Below are positions 6,522 through 15,794 of a stretch of DNA of 35,680 nt, piece after piece. The DNA comes from a virus. How positions within the stretch are numbered: the first letter of the stretch is position 1; each line of letters starts with the position of its first letter. The stretch spans positions 1 through 35,680 of the IMG/VR virus record IMGVR_UViG_3300033153_003750. One strand, 5' to 3'. The notes below the pieces were generated by a model. That model made no database searches and was not told the origin of the DNA. It saw nothing but the letters and a program-made list of their open reading frames with translations. The position numbers and the translations under genes were made by a program.

Positions 6522-9500
6522 ATGTTTATTGTCATACACTGTATGGGATTACCGTTTAATGGTGAAACGATTAAAACAAAATCGTTAGGTGGAAGTGAAA
6601 CTGCTGCTTACTATGTAGCGAAAGAACTTGCTGCCAAAGGTAACAAAGTTACTATGTTCACTAACAGCCAAGAAGAAGGTGAATGGGATGGAGTTAAATA
6701 TGTCTTTGCAGGTAACTCAACTGAGCAACAACCTTTAGGAGATCGCTTTCATTTCTACGCTGAAAACACTCCGCATGATGTACTGATAATTCAGCGTTAT
6801 CCTGCTGCGTTTCAATATAACTGGGCTGCTAAGATGAAGTTCTGGTGGGTGCATGACTTAGCACAAGTCCGTTCACAACCTCAAATAGCTTCTAACCTTT
6901 GGAACATTGATGGAATCCTTACGGTGTCTGACATGCATAAACAACAGTACGTTGAAGTGTATGGTTTAAATCCTGATATTATTTACCCAATTCAAAACGG
7001 TGTTGATTTAAGTTTGTTTGAAAAAGACTTAACAAAAGAAGATGCTGTTTACTTTACGTTCCCTGAAAATGAATTAGATAGTAAAGAAAAAACTAAGCTA
7101 CTTTATTCGTCACGCCCTGAACGTGGTCTGGCTCACTTAGTTAAGCCTGATGGAATTATGGAAAAGCTTGCTGCAATTGATAGCAAGTATCATTTATATG
7201 TTTGCGCTTATGAGAATACTACTGCACAAACTGAACAATATTACTTAGCACTTAAACAACGTTGTGAAGAATTACCGAACGTAACTTTACTTGGTTCATT
7301 AACAAAACAAGAACTTGCTGATGTTATGCGGCAATGTGATGCAATGGTTTACCCAACACCAGATAACAAACAGCCTAACTTTGAAGAAGTAAGTTGCATC
7401 ACTGCAATGGAATGTATGGCTGCTGGTTTACCGTTCATTAGTTCAAAGCGTGGTGCATTGCCTGAGACATGTAAGGACTCTGGAAGCCTTTTAATTGACA
7501 CTGATGATAATGGCTTTCCAGATGTTGATGCTTTCGTTGCAGCCATTACAGGCATTCCGTTTGGTCGTATGGATGGAATTAAGGATATACAAATGGCTCA
7601 ATTAGCGGCTGCTAAGAAGTATAGCTGGAACGTGGCTGCTGAAATGCTGTTAGGACACATTGAGACAGCCAAAGCTAAGAACACCTCAAACGGCTCTAAA
7701 ATGCGTTACATGCTACAAATGAGCGACATTTACGCACTGAAAGCATTCGTAGAAGCTGGTAATGTTGATACGGCTGATGCAATTCAAGCTCGCGTTGTTG
7801 AAGAATTGGATGAATGTTATCGGTTTGCCTTTGATAATAAGTGGGCTGAACACTATGCCAGCTATTATGATTATGAAAAAGATAGAGGTGTTAATTATGG
7901 TGCGGAAAATTTGGATAACAATCCTCGTTATGAGCATGTCTCCAGTATTATTAGTAACTTGCCTGCTGGTAGTAGCGTTATTGATTATGGTTGCGCTCAC
8001 GGTCACTATACGATCAATCTGGCAAAGCGATTCCCCGATAAGCTTTTTACAGGTATTGACATTACTCGAACAAACATTGAAAAAGCGAGCGAGTGGTGTG
8101 AGCAAGAAGGTATCACCAATGCAAAATTCATACATGGATCAATCCCACAAGGAAACAGTGCAGGCATCATCAAAGTACATGCAGAGTCAGGTGCAGAAAT
8201 CGGAGCAATACCATTAGCCGATTGTGTTATTGCTGCCGAAGTAATTGAGCATGTTGGTGATGCTAGTTACTATGTTGATACGTTAGCTAAGTATTTAAAA
8301 GATGATAAGTCTATTATGATACTTACAACTCCATTCGGTGCATGGGAAGCAATTGGTTATGAAGAACATCATCCGTGGCGAGCACATGTACACCATTTTG
8401 ACCGTGAAGATTTAGCTGACTTATGGGGACATTTTCCTAAGTTTAATGTTGCTGTAACTCCATCAGGTCATTCACTTTGGGGTTCAGGTTTAGGCAGTTA
8501 CATTACAACGTTTGAAAACCCTGCTGGTTTAGTTTCACGTAAAGTTAATTATGATCGTAAGTTTGAAAACATGGTTGGCAGACAGACTTTATCAATGTGC
8601 ATGGTTGTTAAGGATGCAGAAGATACTTTAAAGCGTTCACTTGATTCATTAAGTATTCAGTCTGGTAAGTCTGTTCATTATGTACCTGATGAAATTGTTA
8701 TTGCTCTTGATGAAACAACTACTGATAGAACTTATGGTGTTATTAACAAGTGGATTGAAGATCGTAAAGGTAATTTTCCAATTGTAAAAGTAATTAACAT
8801 ACCTTCCCCTATGGAAATAGGCTTTGACGAAGCTCGTAACTTATCTATTAATCAAGCTGTTGGTGATTGGATTTTATGGATGGACTCAGACGAAGTAATG
8901 ATACACCCTGAAAACATTTTTAAGTATTTACATAATAACCAGTTTAACGGTTATGCAGTAAGACAGCATCACTTCGCTATTGAGCCATTAGGTGTTTTGA
9001 AAACTGATCTACCTTGTCGCTTATTTCGTAATCATAAAGGTGTTAAGTTTTTTGGTGTTGTACATGAGCATCCTGAATTAGAAATTAATGAAGGTGTTGG
9101 TGCTGTTCAACTATTACCTGATATTGAAATTGCACATCATGGCTATACAACAGAACGTATTCGTCGTGGTCGTTTTGATCGTAACATTGCATTGTTAGTT
9201 CGTGACCGTAAAAAGTATCCTGAACGTAAGTTAGGGAAGTTCTTATGGTTACGTGACTTATCGCAAATGTGTAAATATGAATTAGAAGTTAATGGTGGTC
9301 GTGTAACTGCTGATATGCGTGAACGTGCCAACGAAGGTATTAAGATTTGGGAAGAACTGCTTGCTGCTAACGAGTTAAGAATGTTAGTTGATGGTATAGA
9401 CTTTTATAGTCTGCTAACTAAAGTTATTGGTGGTGGTTTTGAAATGGGTTTTACGTTGGATACATCAAAAGAAAACGGTGGCATCCACATGGATCAGGCA

Positions 9501-9602
9501 AAGCCTGTTATTGCGAACTTCGCTAATAAACAACATGCAGAGGATTTACTTCAAGCATTATTTAACGAAAAGGTGAAAAGTTATGACTCAAAATACTTTT
9601 GA
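6522..9602 (+). CDS. Trifunctional glycosyltransferase (GT4-like) - methyltransferase - glycosyltransferase (GT2-like)
   Basis: 1026 residues from the ATG at 6522, chosen over an upstream in-frame start at 6447 because ACTGGAGAAAACATT lies directly before it. Residues 1-390 are a GT-B enzyme of the GT4 type: KSLGGSETAAYYVAKELA near the N-terminus and an E289-x7-E297 motif (FEEVSCITAMECMAAGLPFI). Residues about 450-680 are a class I SAM methyltransferase with motif I VIDYGCAHGHY (486-496) and a later CVIAAEVIEHVGD. Residues about 690-1000 are a GT-A enzyme of the GT2 type with LSMCMVVKDAEDTLKRSLDS and a DxD-type site D788-S-D790-E. No membrane segment is seen, so it acts in the cytoplasm. It probably builds and methylates a short glycan; acceptor unknown. 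It overlaps the next gene by 20 bases. Confidence 0.9.
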   Translation: MFIVIHCMGLPFNGETIKTKSLGGSETAAYYVAKELAAKGNKVTMFTNSQEEGEWDGVKYVFAGNSTEQQPLGDRFHFYAENTPHDVLIIQRYPAAFQYNWAAKMKFWWVHDLAQVRSQPQIASNLWNIDGILTVSDMHKQQYVEVYGLNPDIIYPIQNGVDLSLFEKDLTKEDAVYFTFPENELDSKEKTKLLYSSRPERGLAHLVKPDGIMEKLAAIDSKYHLYVCAYENTTAQTEQYYLALKQRCEELPNVTLLGSLTKQELADVMRQCDAMVYPTPDNKQPNFEEVSCITAMECMAAGLPFISSKRGALPETCKDSGSLLIDTDDNGFPDVDAFVAAITGIPFGRMDGIKDIQMAQLAAAKKYSWNVAAEMLLGHIETAKAKNTSNGSKMRYMLQMSDIYALKAFVEAGNVDTADAIQARVVEELDECYRFAFDNKWAEHYASYYDYEKDRGVNYGAENLDNNPRYEHVSSIISNLPAGSSVIDYGCAHGHYTINLAKRFPDKLFTGIDITRTNIEKASEWCEQEGITNAKFIHGSIPQGNSAGIIKVHAESGAEIGAIPLADCVIAAEVIEHVGDASYYVDTLAKYLKDDKSIMILTTPFGAWEAIGYEEHHPWRAHVHHFDREDLADLWGHFPKFNVAVTPSGHSLWGSGLGSYITTFENPAGLVSRKVNYDRKFENMVGRQTLSMCMVVKDAEDTLKRSLDSLSIQSGKSVHYVPDEIVIALDETTTDRTYGVINKWIEDRKGNFPIVKVINIPSPMEIGFDEARNLSINQAVGDWILWMDSDEVMIHPENIFKYLHNNQFNGYAVRQHHFAIEPLGVLKTDLPCRLFRNHKGVKFFGVVHEHPELEINEGVGAVQLLPDIEIAHHGYTTERIRRGRFDRNIALLVRDRKKYPERKLGKFLWLRDLSQMCKYELEVNGGRVTADMRERANEGIKIWEELLAANELRMLVDGIDFYSLLTKVIGGGFEMGFTLDTSKENGGIHMDQAKPVIANFANKQHAEDLLQALFNEKVKSYDSKYF

Positions 9603-10119
9603 AGAAAAGTTGCTTGGAGATTTCAAACAAGCAATAAACGGTAACATGGCAGATGGTTTAAGTGTTAAAGGTAAATGGAAGTTTACCATTACACGCGCAG
9701 ATGGTTCTATTGAAGAACATGTATCTGAAAACATTGTTACTAAAGATGGTTTAAATGCAATTGCTGAACTTATGTTAGGTGATGCAACTGGTGCGAATAG
9801 CGGATTTCAATATATCGCTATTGGTACAGTTACAACACAAGGTTCATTAGGTTCACTTCAATCAGGGCTTGGTGAAGTTAGTCGTAAGATTGGTTCTATT
9901 ATCGCAAGCTCAGGTGAAGTTGCGATACTAGTTGCTACGTGGGCTGGTGATACTGATACCTTAACAGGCATTGCTCTTGGTACTGCTGGTATCATTAACC
10001 ATGCTGATTCAGGTTCAGGTGTATTTGGTAATCATGTTAACAGTGTTGATGCTACTTTAAATGCTTCTGATTTCCTTAAGGTACAAATGGAAATACAAAT
10101 CGGTTCGCATAACTTGTAA
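9583..10119 (+). CDS. Putative phage structural protein (head fibre or tail accessory)
   Basis: 178 residues; ATG inside the end of the glycosyltransferase gene, after AAAGGTGAAAAGTT. The middle part (VTKDGLNAIAELMLGD, then YIAIGT, a Gly/Ser-rich stretch and a final QMEIQIGSHN) follows a pattern common in small beta-rich phage virion proteins. No enzyme motif, cysteine or membrane segment. Being translationally coupled to the glycosyltransferase it is a candidate substrate or partner. The exact role is not recognisable. Confidence 0.7.
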   Translation: MTQNTFEEKLLGDFKQAINGNMADGLSVKGKWKFTITRADGSIEEHVSENIVTKDGLNAIAELMLGDATGANSGFQYIAIGTVTTQGSLGSLQSGLGEVSRKIGSIIASSGEVAILVATWAGDTDTLTGIALGTAGIINHADSGSGVFGNHVNSVDATLNASDFLKVQMEIQIGSHNL

Positions 10120-10152
10120 GTTATAGCCCTTTAATTAGGGCATAACTTTTTA
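10118..10152 (+). terminator. Rho-independent terminator
   Basis: AAGTTATAGCCCT (10118-10130) pairs with AGGGCATAACTT (10137-10148) apart from one bulged A, with loop TTAATT and a T run to 10151. It starts at the stop codon of the preceding gene and closes the glycosyltransferase transcription segment. Confidence 0.85.
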
Positions 10153-10173
10153 ACTACATATGGAGAAGTGGTA

Positions 10174-10488
10174 ATGGCACATTCAAAAAGTTTAACATGG
10201 GCGCAAGCTGAACGTATTGTTGAGCAACATTGCAGAAATGTTTTAACCACTGTTGCACTTGCAGAAAATGCTTATCAGGACTTACTTGAAGCCTTTAGTG
10301 CTAACGGTGGTACAGATCAATTATTCGCTGATTCATTATTCGGTGATGTAACTGCAAGCGCGGATCAGGTTGAGCAAGTTACTGATATGAAAAATGCAAT
10401 GGTATCTATTCATAAGCTGCATGACGTTTTAAATAATGTTTCTGTAACTGCTGCGGATAGAGTACAAGATTTATATAGAATGGCCTGA
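10174..10488 (+). CDS. Hypothetical helical protein
   Basis: 104 residues. The ATG at 10174 is preferred to an in-frame GTG at 10168, since TGGAGAAG (10161-10168) gives proper spacing only for the ATG. The sequence is almost wholly alpha-helical (AQAERIVEQHCRNVLTTVAL and onward), acidic to neutral, with one Cys. Its stop overlaps the next start as TGATG. Unknown function; it lies in the stretch between capsid and connector genes. Confidence 0.75.
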   Translation: MAHSKSLTWAQAERIVEQHCRNVLTTVALAENAYQDLLEAFSANGGTDQLFADSLFGDVTASADQVEQVTDMKNAMVSIHKLHDVLNNVSVTAADRVQDLYRMA

Positions 10489-10850
10489 TGATTAATTGGT
10501 GTATATATTATGGTGATGGATCTGTCTTTAGTGATGAAGATGGTTTGCCATTAGATGCACCACGAACAAACATTCAAATAATTGTTTTCAAAAATAATCA
10601 AATGGGATGGGAAGTTTTAAGTCAATCTGATTACTATTATTATGAAAGTGATGGTCATGGTTGGTGTATTGCTGCCGATCAATTTAATGTGTTTGATGTT
10701 TTAACAAGGGTCAGACAACCACTTATTTTATTTGGTAGATGGTTGTCACAAGATGATTTTAGAAAAATTGTTTTAAAAATGCTAGATGATTTACCTGAGC
10801 CGAAAACATTGTGGCGAAAAGGTGAACCGTCTTGGCTTAAAGGTATTTAG
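10488..10850 (+). CDS. Hypothetical protein
   Basis: 120 residues, translationally coupled to the gene before it (TGATG) and 2 bases ahead of the next. Rich in Asp, Trp and Tyr, with a run of four Tyr near residue 50. The opening INWCIYYGDGSVFSDEDG recalls small phage proteins of unknown function that describe no known enzyme. Not recognised beyond that. Confidence 0.75.
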   Translation: MINWCIYYGDGSVFSDEDGLPLDAPRTNIQIIVFKNNQMGWEVLSQSDYYYYESDGHGWCIAADQFNVFDVLTRVRQPLILFGRWLSQDDFRKIVLKMLDDLPEPKTLWRKGEPSWLKGI

Positions 10851-10852
10851 CA

Positions 10853-12592
10853 ATGGGTCAACCAGTCAATCCAGTATGGGTATCAGGTCACTATCGTTTT
10901 GAAGATGATGATGGAACGCTTGACGGTTCTACTTTCCTTGCTGCCGAAGATACTACTATAACTCAAGATGTTGATAGTAATTTTCGTTTGCGTATTAACT
11001 GGGGTGAAAGCGCGGGGCAAAATCAAGATGATAATCTCACCGCACAATTACAATTTAGAATTAATGCAGGTACATGGACAACAGTTGGAGCAGCAACAGA
11101 AATACAATATGCTTCAAGCGGAAATGAAACAGATGGTAACACGTCAGCAACAGAACGATTAGGTACACCTCCAACAGGTGCAGCAACTTATGTAGAAACT
11201 GAATTTGATTCTAATAATACAACAACAGATAACATTCCTATTGATCAATATTATGAATTAAGTTTTAACTTATTAATTGATTCAGCACAGGTTGCAAATA
11301 ATGACACTATAGATTTTCAACTTATAGATGGTAATGCAGTAGAGACATTTAGTACTACTGATACAGTTCCTACTTTAACTGTTAATGAAGCTGTTGTACC
11401 AACTAATTATGAACGTACTTTAACAAGTGAAGTTGATGCACAAGATCAACAACAGGCTTATGAAAATAAATTAAGGCATTTATTAAGTACACTTGATGTA
11501 GCTGATAATATTAGTAGCGTTGTAAGCGTTCCCCCTATATTACGTGTATTAAGTAGTAACTTAAATGTTAGTGATGAAATAAGAGCAACATCACTTCGCT
11601 ATGTTAATTTAGCTTCACAACTTAATATTCAGGATAGCTCTGTTGTTGGTGCTTTACTTGCTAGGGCATTACTTAGTTCATTAGATGTCGATGATGTTTT
11701 AGTTAGGACTACTACTACTGTTGGTGAAGTTGTAGAACGGTTCTTAAGTAGTGAGTTAGAAATTAATGATGCTTTAGTTAATGAAGTTTTAGCTGAACGT
11801 TTATTAACTGACAATGTTGAACTGTTCGATTTAATTATTAGAATAGTTTCACAAGCACAAGTTGTACATGATCGTTCATTAATCAGTGCTATTGATGTTA
11901 ATGATTCATTAAGCCGTGATGCTTTACTGGTTAGACTTTTATTTAGTAGCATTAATGCTAATGACACTACACAAATTGAAAAGCTTTTATACCGTAAGCT
12001 TAATGATAATGCTGAATTAACAGATGCAATAGTTAGCTTAATTCAAGGTTTAATAGTAACCCGCGTATTATCAAGTGAAGTAAATGTAATTGATTCAATA
12101 ACGTTAATAGCTAACCTAACCAGACAGTTAATTGAACCTGTTGATATTAATGATGTAATTGTTGAAGGTGCTTTGTTATACAGGTTGCTAGGTGATGTTA
12201 CTGATGTAATAGACTTTATTCAAAGCGGTGTGTTCACTGTCCTTGAACGTGTACTAGGTAGCTCAATTGATTTAGACGATGCTGCTTTATTGCAAAGAGA
12301 ATTATCACGGTCTGCTTTAAGCTCATTGTTAGTGGTTGATAACCTGATACGTGAGCAAAACCTTAGTAGATTGCTGGTTGATAATCCTGATATACTGGAT
12401 GCAATAATACGAACTATTACCTTACCACCTCAAGGCTTTGTTCGTATTCTATCTGATAACATTGATTTACAAGATGCAATATTAACTCAGGTGGCGAACT
12501 TATTACGCGGTTACATTTTGATGAACATTGAAGGTTCACCAATAATAACCGATACTAAAACAAGCGATATAATTATTGATACTAGGGAGTAA
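10853..12592 (+). CDS. Large repeat protein, putative virion surface or tail-associated
   Basis: 579 residues. Residues 1-175 form an N-terminal beta-rich domain (HYRFEDDDGTLDGSTF, NFRLRINWGES). Residues about 185-560 are about 17 degenerate repeats of 19-27 residues with the consensus R-x-L-x-S-x-(I/L/V)-x-(V/I)-x-D-x-(I/L), for example RFLSSELEINDALV, RVLSSEVNVIDSITL, RVLGSSIDLDDAALL and RILSDNIDLQDAIL. Repeats are acidic, contain no Cys and lack the spacing of known Ca2+-binding RTX repeats. A modular elongated structure is likely. Between capsid and connector genes it may be a head fibre or surface adhesin. No known family recognised. Confidence 0.8.
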   Translation: MGQPVNPVWVSGHYRFEDDDGTLDGSTFLAAEDTTITQDVDSNFRLRINWGESAGQNQDDNLTAQLQFRINAGTWTTVGAATEIQYASSGNETDGNTSATERLGTPPTGAATYVETEFDSNNTTTDNIPIDQYYELSFNLLIDSAQVANNDTIDFQLIDGNAVETFSTTDTVPTLTVNEAVVPTNYERTLTSEVDAQDQQQAYENKLRHLLSTLDVADNISSVVSVPPILRVLSSNLNVSDEIRATSLRYVNLASQLNIQDSSVVGALLARALLSSLDVDDVLVRTTTTVGEVVERFLSSELEINDALVNEVLAERLLTDNVELFDLIIRIVSQAQVVHDRSLISAIDVNDSLSRDALLVRLLFSSINANDTTQIEKLLYRKLNDNAELTDAIVSLIQGLIVTRVLSSEVNVIDSITLIANLTRQLIEPVDINDVIVEGALLYRLLGDVTDVIDFIQSGVFTVLERVLGSSIDLDDAALLQRELSRSALSSLLVVDNLIREQNLSRLLVDNPDILDAIIRTITLPPQGFVRILSDNIDLQDAILTQVANLLRGYILMNIEGSPIITDTKTSDIIIDTRE

Positions 12593-12597
12593 TTATA

Positions 12598-12870
12598 GTG
12601 AGCATTAAACAACATTTAATTGGCGATACAATTCAAGTCACTATGATTAATTCAGGTGTATCACCTTCGGCTGTTCAAGCTAATGTATATGATGAAACTG
12701 AAACGTTAGTTGGTTCAGGTGCAATGGTAAGTTCAGGCAATGGTCATTACTATTATGATTTTACGATACCTGATACTGCTAGTTTTTATGTTGCTGAAAC
12801 ATTAGCTACTATCAACGGTAAACCATATAAAAACCGTAAACGTTTTCAAGCTATTAAGAGTGAGGTTTAA
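12598..12870 (+). CDS. Small beta-sandwich-like hypothetical protein
   Basis: 90 residues starting at GTG 12598 after TAGGGAGTAATTATA. The alternating pattern (DTIQVTMINSGVSPSAVQAN, then HYYYDFTIPDTASFYVAE) suggests an Ig-like beta-sandwich. It lies between the repeat protein and the connector protein, so it may be a small head or neck decoration. No enzymatic motif. Confidence 0.7.
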   Translation: MSIKQHLIGDTIQVTMINSGVSPSAVQANVYDETETLVGSGAMVSSGNGHYYYDFTIPDTASFYVAETLATINGKPYKNRKRFQAIKSEV

Positions 12871-12872
12871 TT

Positions 12873-13319
12873 ATGGCACGTTATATTAAATGGTCTGAAG
12901 CTGTTGCACGTTACCCTTCACTTAATTCTGTTGGTGGTGCTGCTGAAATGGAAGAAGCTTGGATACATTATGTAGAAGATCAAGTACAAGGATTACTTGC
13001 ATCTACTTATTCATTGCCACTTGTAATAGGTCATACAGTTAAAGACCTTTGCATTGAATTACTTTATATTCGCGTTGGTAAGATAAGCGTTGAAGAAACT
13101 GCTGACTTACGTGAAGCCTTTATGGAACGGATTAACCGTATTGTAAATGGTGAAGAATCAATGATTGATAATAACCATGAAGTTATTTTGCCTAATGGAA
13201 TTGGTAATGCTGTTTATAGTAACACTGCTGATTATAACCCTGTCTTTAATTTAGATGATGCTATTGATCAAGAAGTCGATCCTAATTTATTAGAAGCTAT
13301 AGCAGATGCCAAGCTCTAA
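12873..13319 (+). CDS. Head-tail connector, Mu gp36/DUF1320-like
   Basis: 148 residues. The opening ARYIKWSEAVARYPSLNSVG followed by a helix (WIHYVEDQVQGLLASTYSLP) and a second helix with VKDLCIELLYIRVG is the pattern of DUF1320 (Mu gp36), an adaptor that docks beneath the portal. Length is normal for the family. The downstream virion morphogenesis gene begins 14 bases before its stop, the usual arrangement of neck genes. Confidence 0.8.
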   Translation: MARYIKWSEAVARYPSLNSVGGAAEMEEAWIHYVEDQVQGLLASTYSLPLVIGHTVKDLCIELLYIRVGKISVEETADLREAFMERINRIVNGEESMIDNNHEVILPNGIGNAVYSNTADYNPVFNLDDAIDQEVDPNLLEAIADAKL

Positions 13320-13761
13320 CGAAAGCCCAGTTAAGATAGTTGTTAAACCTACTTTAAAAAAGTTGGAGAAACTACAAACTAAACGTGCTAAGAAAATAAG
13401 TAACATGGAAACACCTTTTAAAAAGGTTGCCATATTTTTAGATAGATGGGTTCAGGTAAACTTTAAAACAGAAGGTGGAAAAGTTGGTAAGTGGAAACCT
13501 TTAGCATTAGGTGGTCGTTTCTATGGTGGTGGTTTTGATAGTAATGCAAAGCTGTTACAGGATACAGGCAGACTTCGTGCTTCGTTCTTACCGTTTGCAA
13601 GTAAGAACAATGCAGGTATAGGTTCAAAGTTACCTTACTCTAAAAAGCATGAAGAAGGTTTAGACGGTTTACCACAACGAAGAATATTACCTGTTAAGAA
13701 TGAAGTTATTAAAGATGTTACTAAGATTATGGAAAAACATGTTAAGGATAGTTTGAAATGA
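13306..13761 (+). CDS. Virion morphogenesis/tail completion protein (Mu gpG-like)
   Basis: 151 residues, overlapping the connector gene by 14 bases. The signature is W(K)PL followed by a Gly-rich stretch and LLQDTGRLRASF, then YSKKHEEG and LPQRRILP, as in phage virion morphogenesis proteins (PF05069) and HK97 gp10 relatives. These complete the neck so that tails can attach. A basic N-terminus (KKLEKLQTKRAKK) is visible. Its end overlaps the next start as ATGA. Confidence 0.85.
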   Translation: MPSSNESPVKIVVKPTLKKLEKLQTKRAKKISNMETPFKKVAIFLDRWVQVNFKTEGGKVGKWKPLALGGRFYGGGFDSNAKLLQDTGRLRASFLPFASKNNAGIGSKLPYSKKHEEGLDGLPQRRILPVKNEVIKDVTKIMEKHVKDSLK

Positions 13762-14204
13762 TTAACTTAAGTATTATTACTAAAGCATTACAAGATCAAT
13801 TGAATAGTAATGTTGATGTTAAAGAGTTTTTAAACGGTAAAGAAGTTATCCGTGGTGAAGTAATAAACATGGACGTTAATGAAACTCCGTGGGTTGGTGT
13901 TTACCGTGGCAATGTTAAGTATGAACCACGTACATTAGGTTCAATGAATAACTGGGAAGCTTCACCAAGTATAAGAGTTATTGTACAAGCTTCACATTTA
14001 TCAAGTGCTGAACAATGTGAAATTGATTTAGAAGGTTATGTACAAAAGATTTTAGATGCTGTTATTGATGATACTACTATTGGTGGTACTGTTGATATGA
14101 TTAACAGTTATGATGTTGAAGTCGGTTACATTGAAACAGACCGTTCAACAGTACATTTTCAAGGCGCAAGTATTACTTTTAATATGGAGGTATCAACATC
14201 GTGA
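13758..14204 (+). CDS. Putative tail terminator protein
   Basis: 148 residues. The helix-then-strand opening (LSIITKALQDQLNSNVDVKE), a VGVYRGNVKYEPRT segment, and a C-terminal ITFNMEV strand resemble tail terminator (lambda gpU-like) proteins of Mu-like siphoviruses. Position between neck protein and tail tube supports this. Coupled by ATGA to the preceding gene and by overlap with the GTG at 14201. No motif decides it alone. Confidence 0.65.
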   Translation: MINLSIITKALQDQLNSNVDVKEFLNGKEVIRGEVINMDVNETPWVGVYRGNVKYEPRTLGSMNNWEASPSIRVIVQASHLSSAEQCEIDLEGYVQKILDAVIDDTTIGGTVDMINSYDVEVGYIETDRSTVHFQGASITFNMEVSTS

Positions 14205-14389
14205 AACAAGTAAAGTGGATTGGTGAAGAACGTATGATCCCTAGTGTTGGTATCGGCACTAAGGGAAAACTTTTAAACATGCCAACTGAAATGGCAATTA
14301 GTTATATTAAACAGGGTTTAGCCGAAGCGACTAATAGAGAAGTTACGAATAAGCCTATAAAACAAGTGTTAAAGAAGGAGGATAAATAA
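14201..14389 (+). CDS. Small hypothetical protein before tail tube
   Basis: 62 residues from a GTG at 14201 that overlaps the previous stop, and TAATG overlap with the tail tube gene at its end. KWIGEERMIPSVGIGTKGK and EMAISYIKQGLAEA resemble a common small phage protein found next to tail tube genes. Lys-rich tail. Its last codons contain the AAGGAGG used by the tail tube gene. Confidence 0.75.
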   Translation: MKQVKWIGEERMIPSVGIGTKGKLLNMPTEMAISYIKQGLAEATNREVTNKPIKQVLKKEDK

Positions 14390-15357
14390 TGGCTTACGGT
14401 CAAAAAAGTAACGTTGGAATTATATTCCAAAATTCGTTTGATAGTGTTGGTGATGTAGGTTCAGTTCATTTCATCCCTAACTTATCAGAAAGTCTAAAAA
14501 TAAATAAACCACCAATGTATTCTGAAAACATGCGTGGCGTGTTTGATGAAGGCGATTCTTATGAAGGTTTAAATACTGTTGATGGTGAGATTGATTGTGA
14601 AGCACAACCTATAGCTTTAGGTGCAATGCTTAAATCAATTCTTGAAGAAACAAGTGTCATTACTTCGGAAGCACTTTATACACATGTGTTTAAACCTCGT
14701 GCCAGTGACTTTGATGAACTGTCTGCTAACAATCCTGTTACTGCTTATGCTTACCGTGATACTGGTTCAGCAATGTTATACAGTAACTTGAATGGTGCTA
14801 CGTTAGAACTGGCAATTGCTAACGGTGAGTTCTTAAAAGCTAAAGTTGGTTTTGTTGGTGGTTCGTTTCAACAAGCTGCTTCGGTTGCTGCAAGCTATCC
14901 AGTTGGTAAACGTTGGACATGGGATACAGCATCGTTATCGTTTGGTGGTGCGGCTGTTCCTGAGGTTGCTGCACTAACTGTAACGCTTGATGATGGTGGT
15001 CTTGAAGCAATGGGTACTTTCAACAATAGCTTATATCCTTCACGCATTAAACGTACTGGGTTTCGTACCATTGCAATTGATGGAACATTAAAGTTTGATA
15101 ATCAAGATGAATATCAAGAGTTCATTAGCCAATCAGAACGTGAATTGCTTTTAACCTTTACAGGTAAAACAGAAGTTCAGTCTGGTTACTATGAGCAACT
15201 AACTTTGAAGTTACCTGCAATGCGCTATGAAGAAGCTGCACCAACTGCCGAAGGTGCTGGTGAAATTGAAATGTCTGTTACTGCTCGTGGTAAGTATCAC
15301 GTTGGATCAGGAACAGGTTTAGAAATTACTTTAACCAATACGCAAGCTGCGTACTAA
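14389..15357 (+). CDS. Major tail tube protein
   Basis: 322 residues. The start MAYGQKSNVGIIFQNSFDSVG, the SENMRGVFDEGDSYEG segment and the late VTARGKYHVGSGTGLEITLTNTQ match phage tail tube proteins with a two-domain beta-barrel form (about 300 residues). The strongest ribosome site of the region, AAGGAGG (14375-14381), precedes it, fitting a product needed in many copies. It polymerises into the tail tube around the tape measure. Confidence 0.85.
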   Translation: MAYGQKSNVGIIFQNSFDSVGDVGSVHFIPNLSESLKINKPPMYSENMRGVFDEGDSYEGLNTVDGEIDCEAQPIALGAMLKSILEETSVITSEALYTHVFKPRASDFDELSANNPVTAYAYRDTGSAMLYSNLNGATLELAIANGEFLKAKVGFVGGSFQQAASVAASYPVGKRWTWDTASLSFGGAAVPEVAALTVTLDDGGLEAMGTFNNSLYPSRIKRTGFRTIAIDGTLKFDNQDEYQEFISQSERELLLTFTGKTEVQSGYYEQLTLKLPAMRYEEAAPTAEGAGEIEMSVTARGKYHVGSGTGLEITLTNTQAAY

Positions 15358-15374
15358 CTAAGAGGAATTACTCA

Positions 15375-15794
15375 ATGAGTAAGTTTACAAAACAATTTAG
15401 AACTACTTACAACTTTGAAGGTGATGTTGTTAATGTCACAATGACACGTTTGAAACGCAAGGATGCGATCAAGCTTGCTCCATTTATGACTGAACCAGAT
15501 GAAGACGGTAAAGTTACAATGGCATTGGAAGACTCAATGAAATTTGCTGATGCTGCTAATGTTATTTTAGTTAATTGCATCACTGAATTTGAAGGGTTAA
15601 AAGATGCTGGTGGAAATGCTTTAAGTAAGGAAGATGTTTTTGGTGCTGAGTCAGAAGCTTATTTTATGTCGTTAACTTCTGAAATTATATCTGACTTAAT
15701 GGATGCTAGTTTCGTTGGAGCAGATGATGAAAAAAAGTCAAACGAGCATCACAAAGATACTTCAACGGAATTGGAGGAACAGACTCATTCTTAA
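15375..15794 (+). CDS. Tail assembly chaperone, zero-frame product (gpG-like)
   Basis: 139 residues. Located between tail tube and tape measure genes, the fixed place of lambda gpG-type chaperones. It begins SKFTKQFRTTYNFEGDVVNV and is acidic at the C-terminus. It contains a slippery A AAA AAG near its end, where a fraction of ribosomes shift to make the longer form. The chaperone wraps the tape measure during tail assembly. Confidence 0.85.
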   Translation: MSKFTKQFRTTYNFEGDVVNVTMTRLKRKDAIKLAPFMTEPDEDGKVTMALEDSMKFADAANVILVNCITEFEGLKDAGGNALSKEDVFGAESEAYFMSLTSEIISDLMDASFVGADDEKKSNEHHKDTSTELEEQTHS

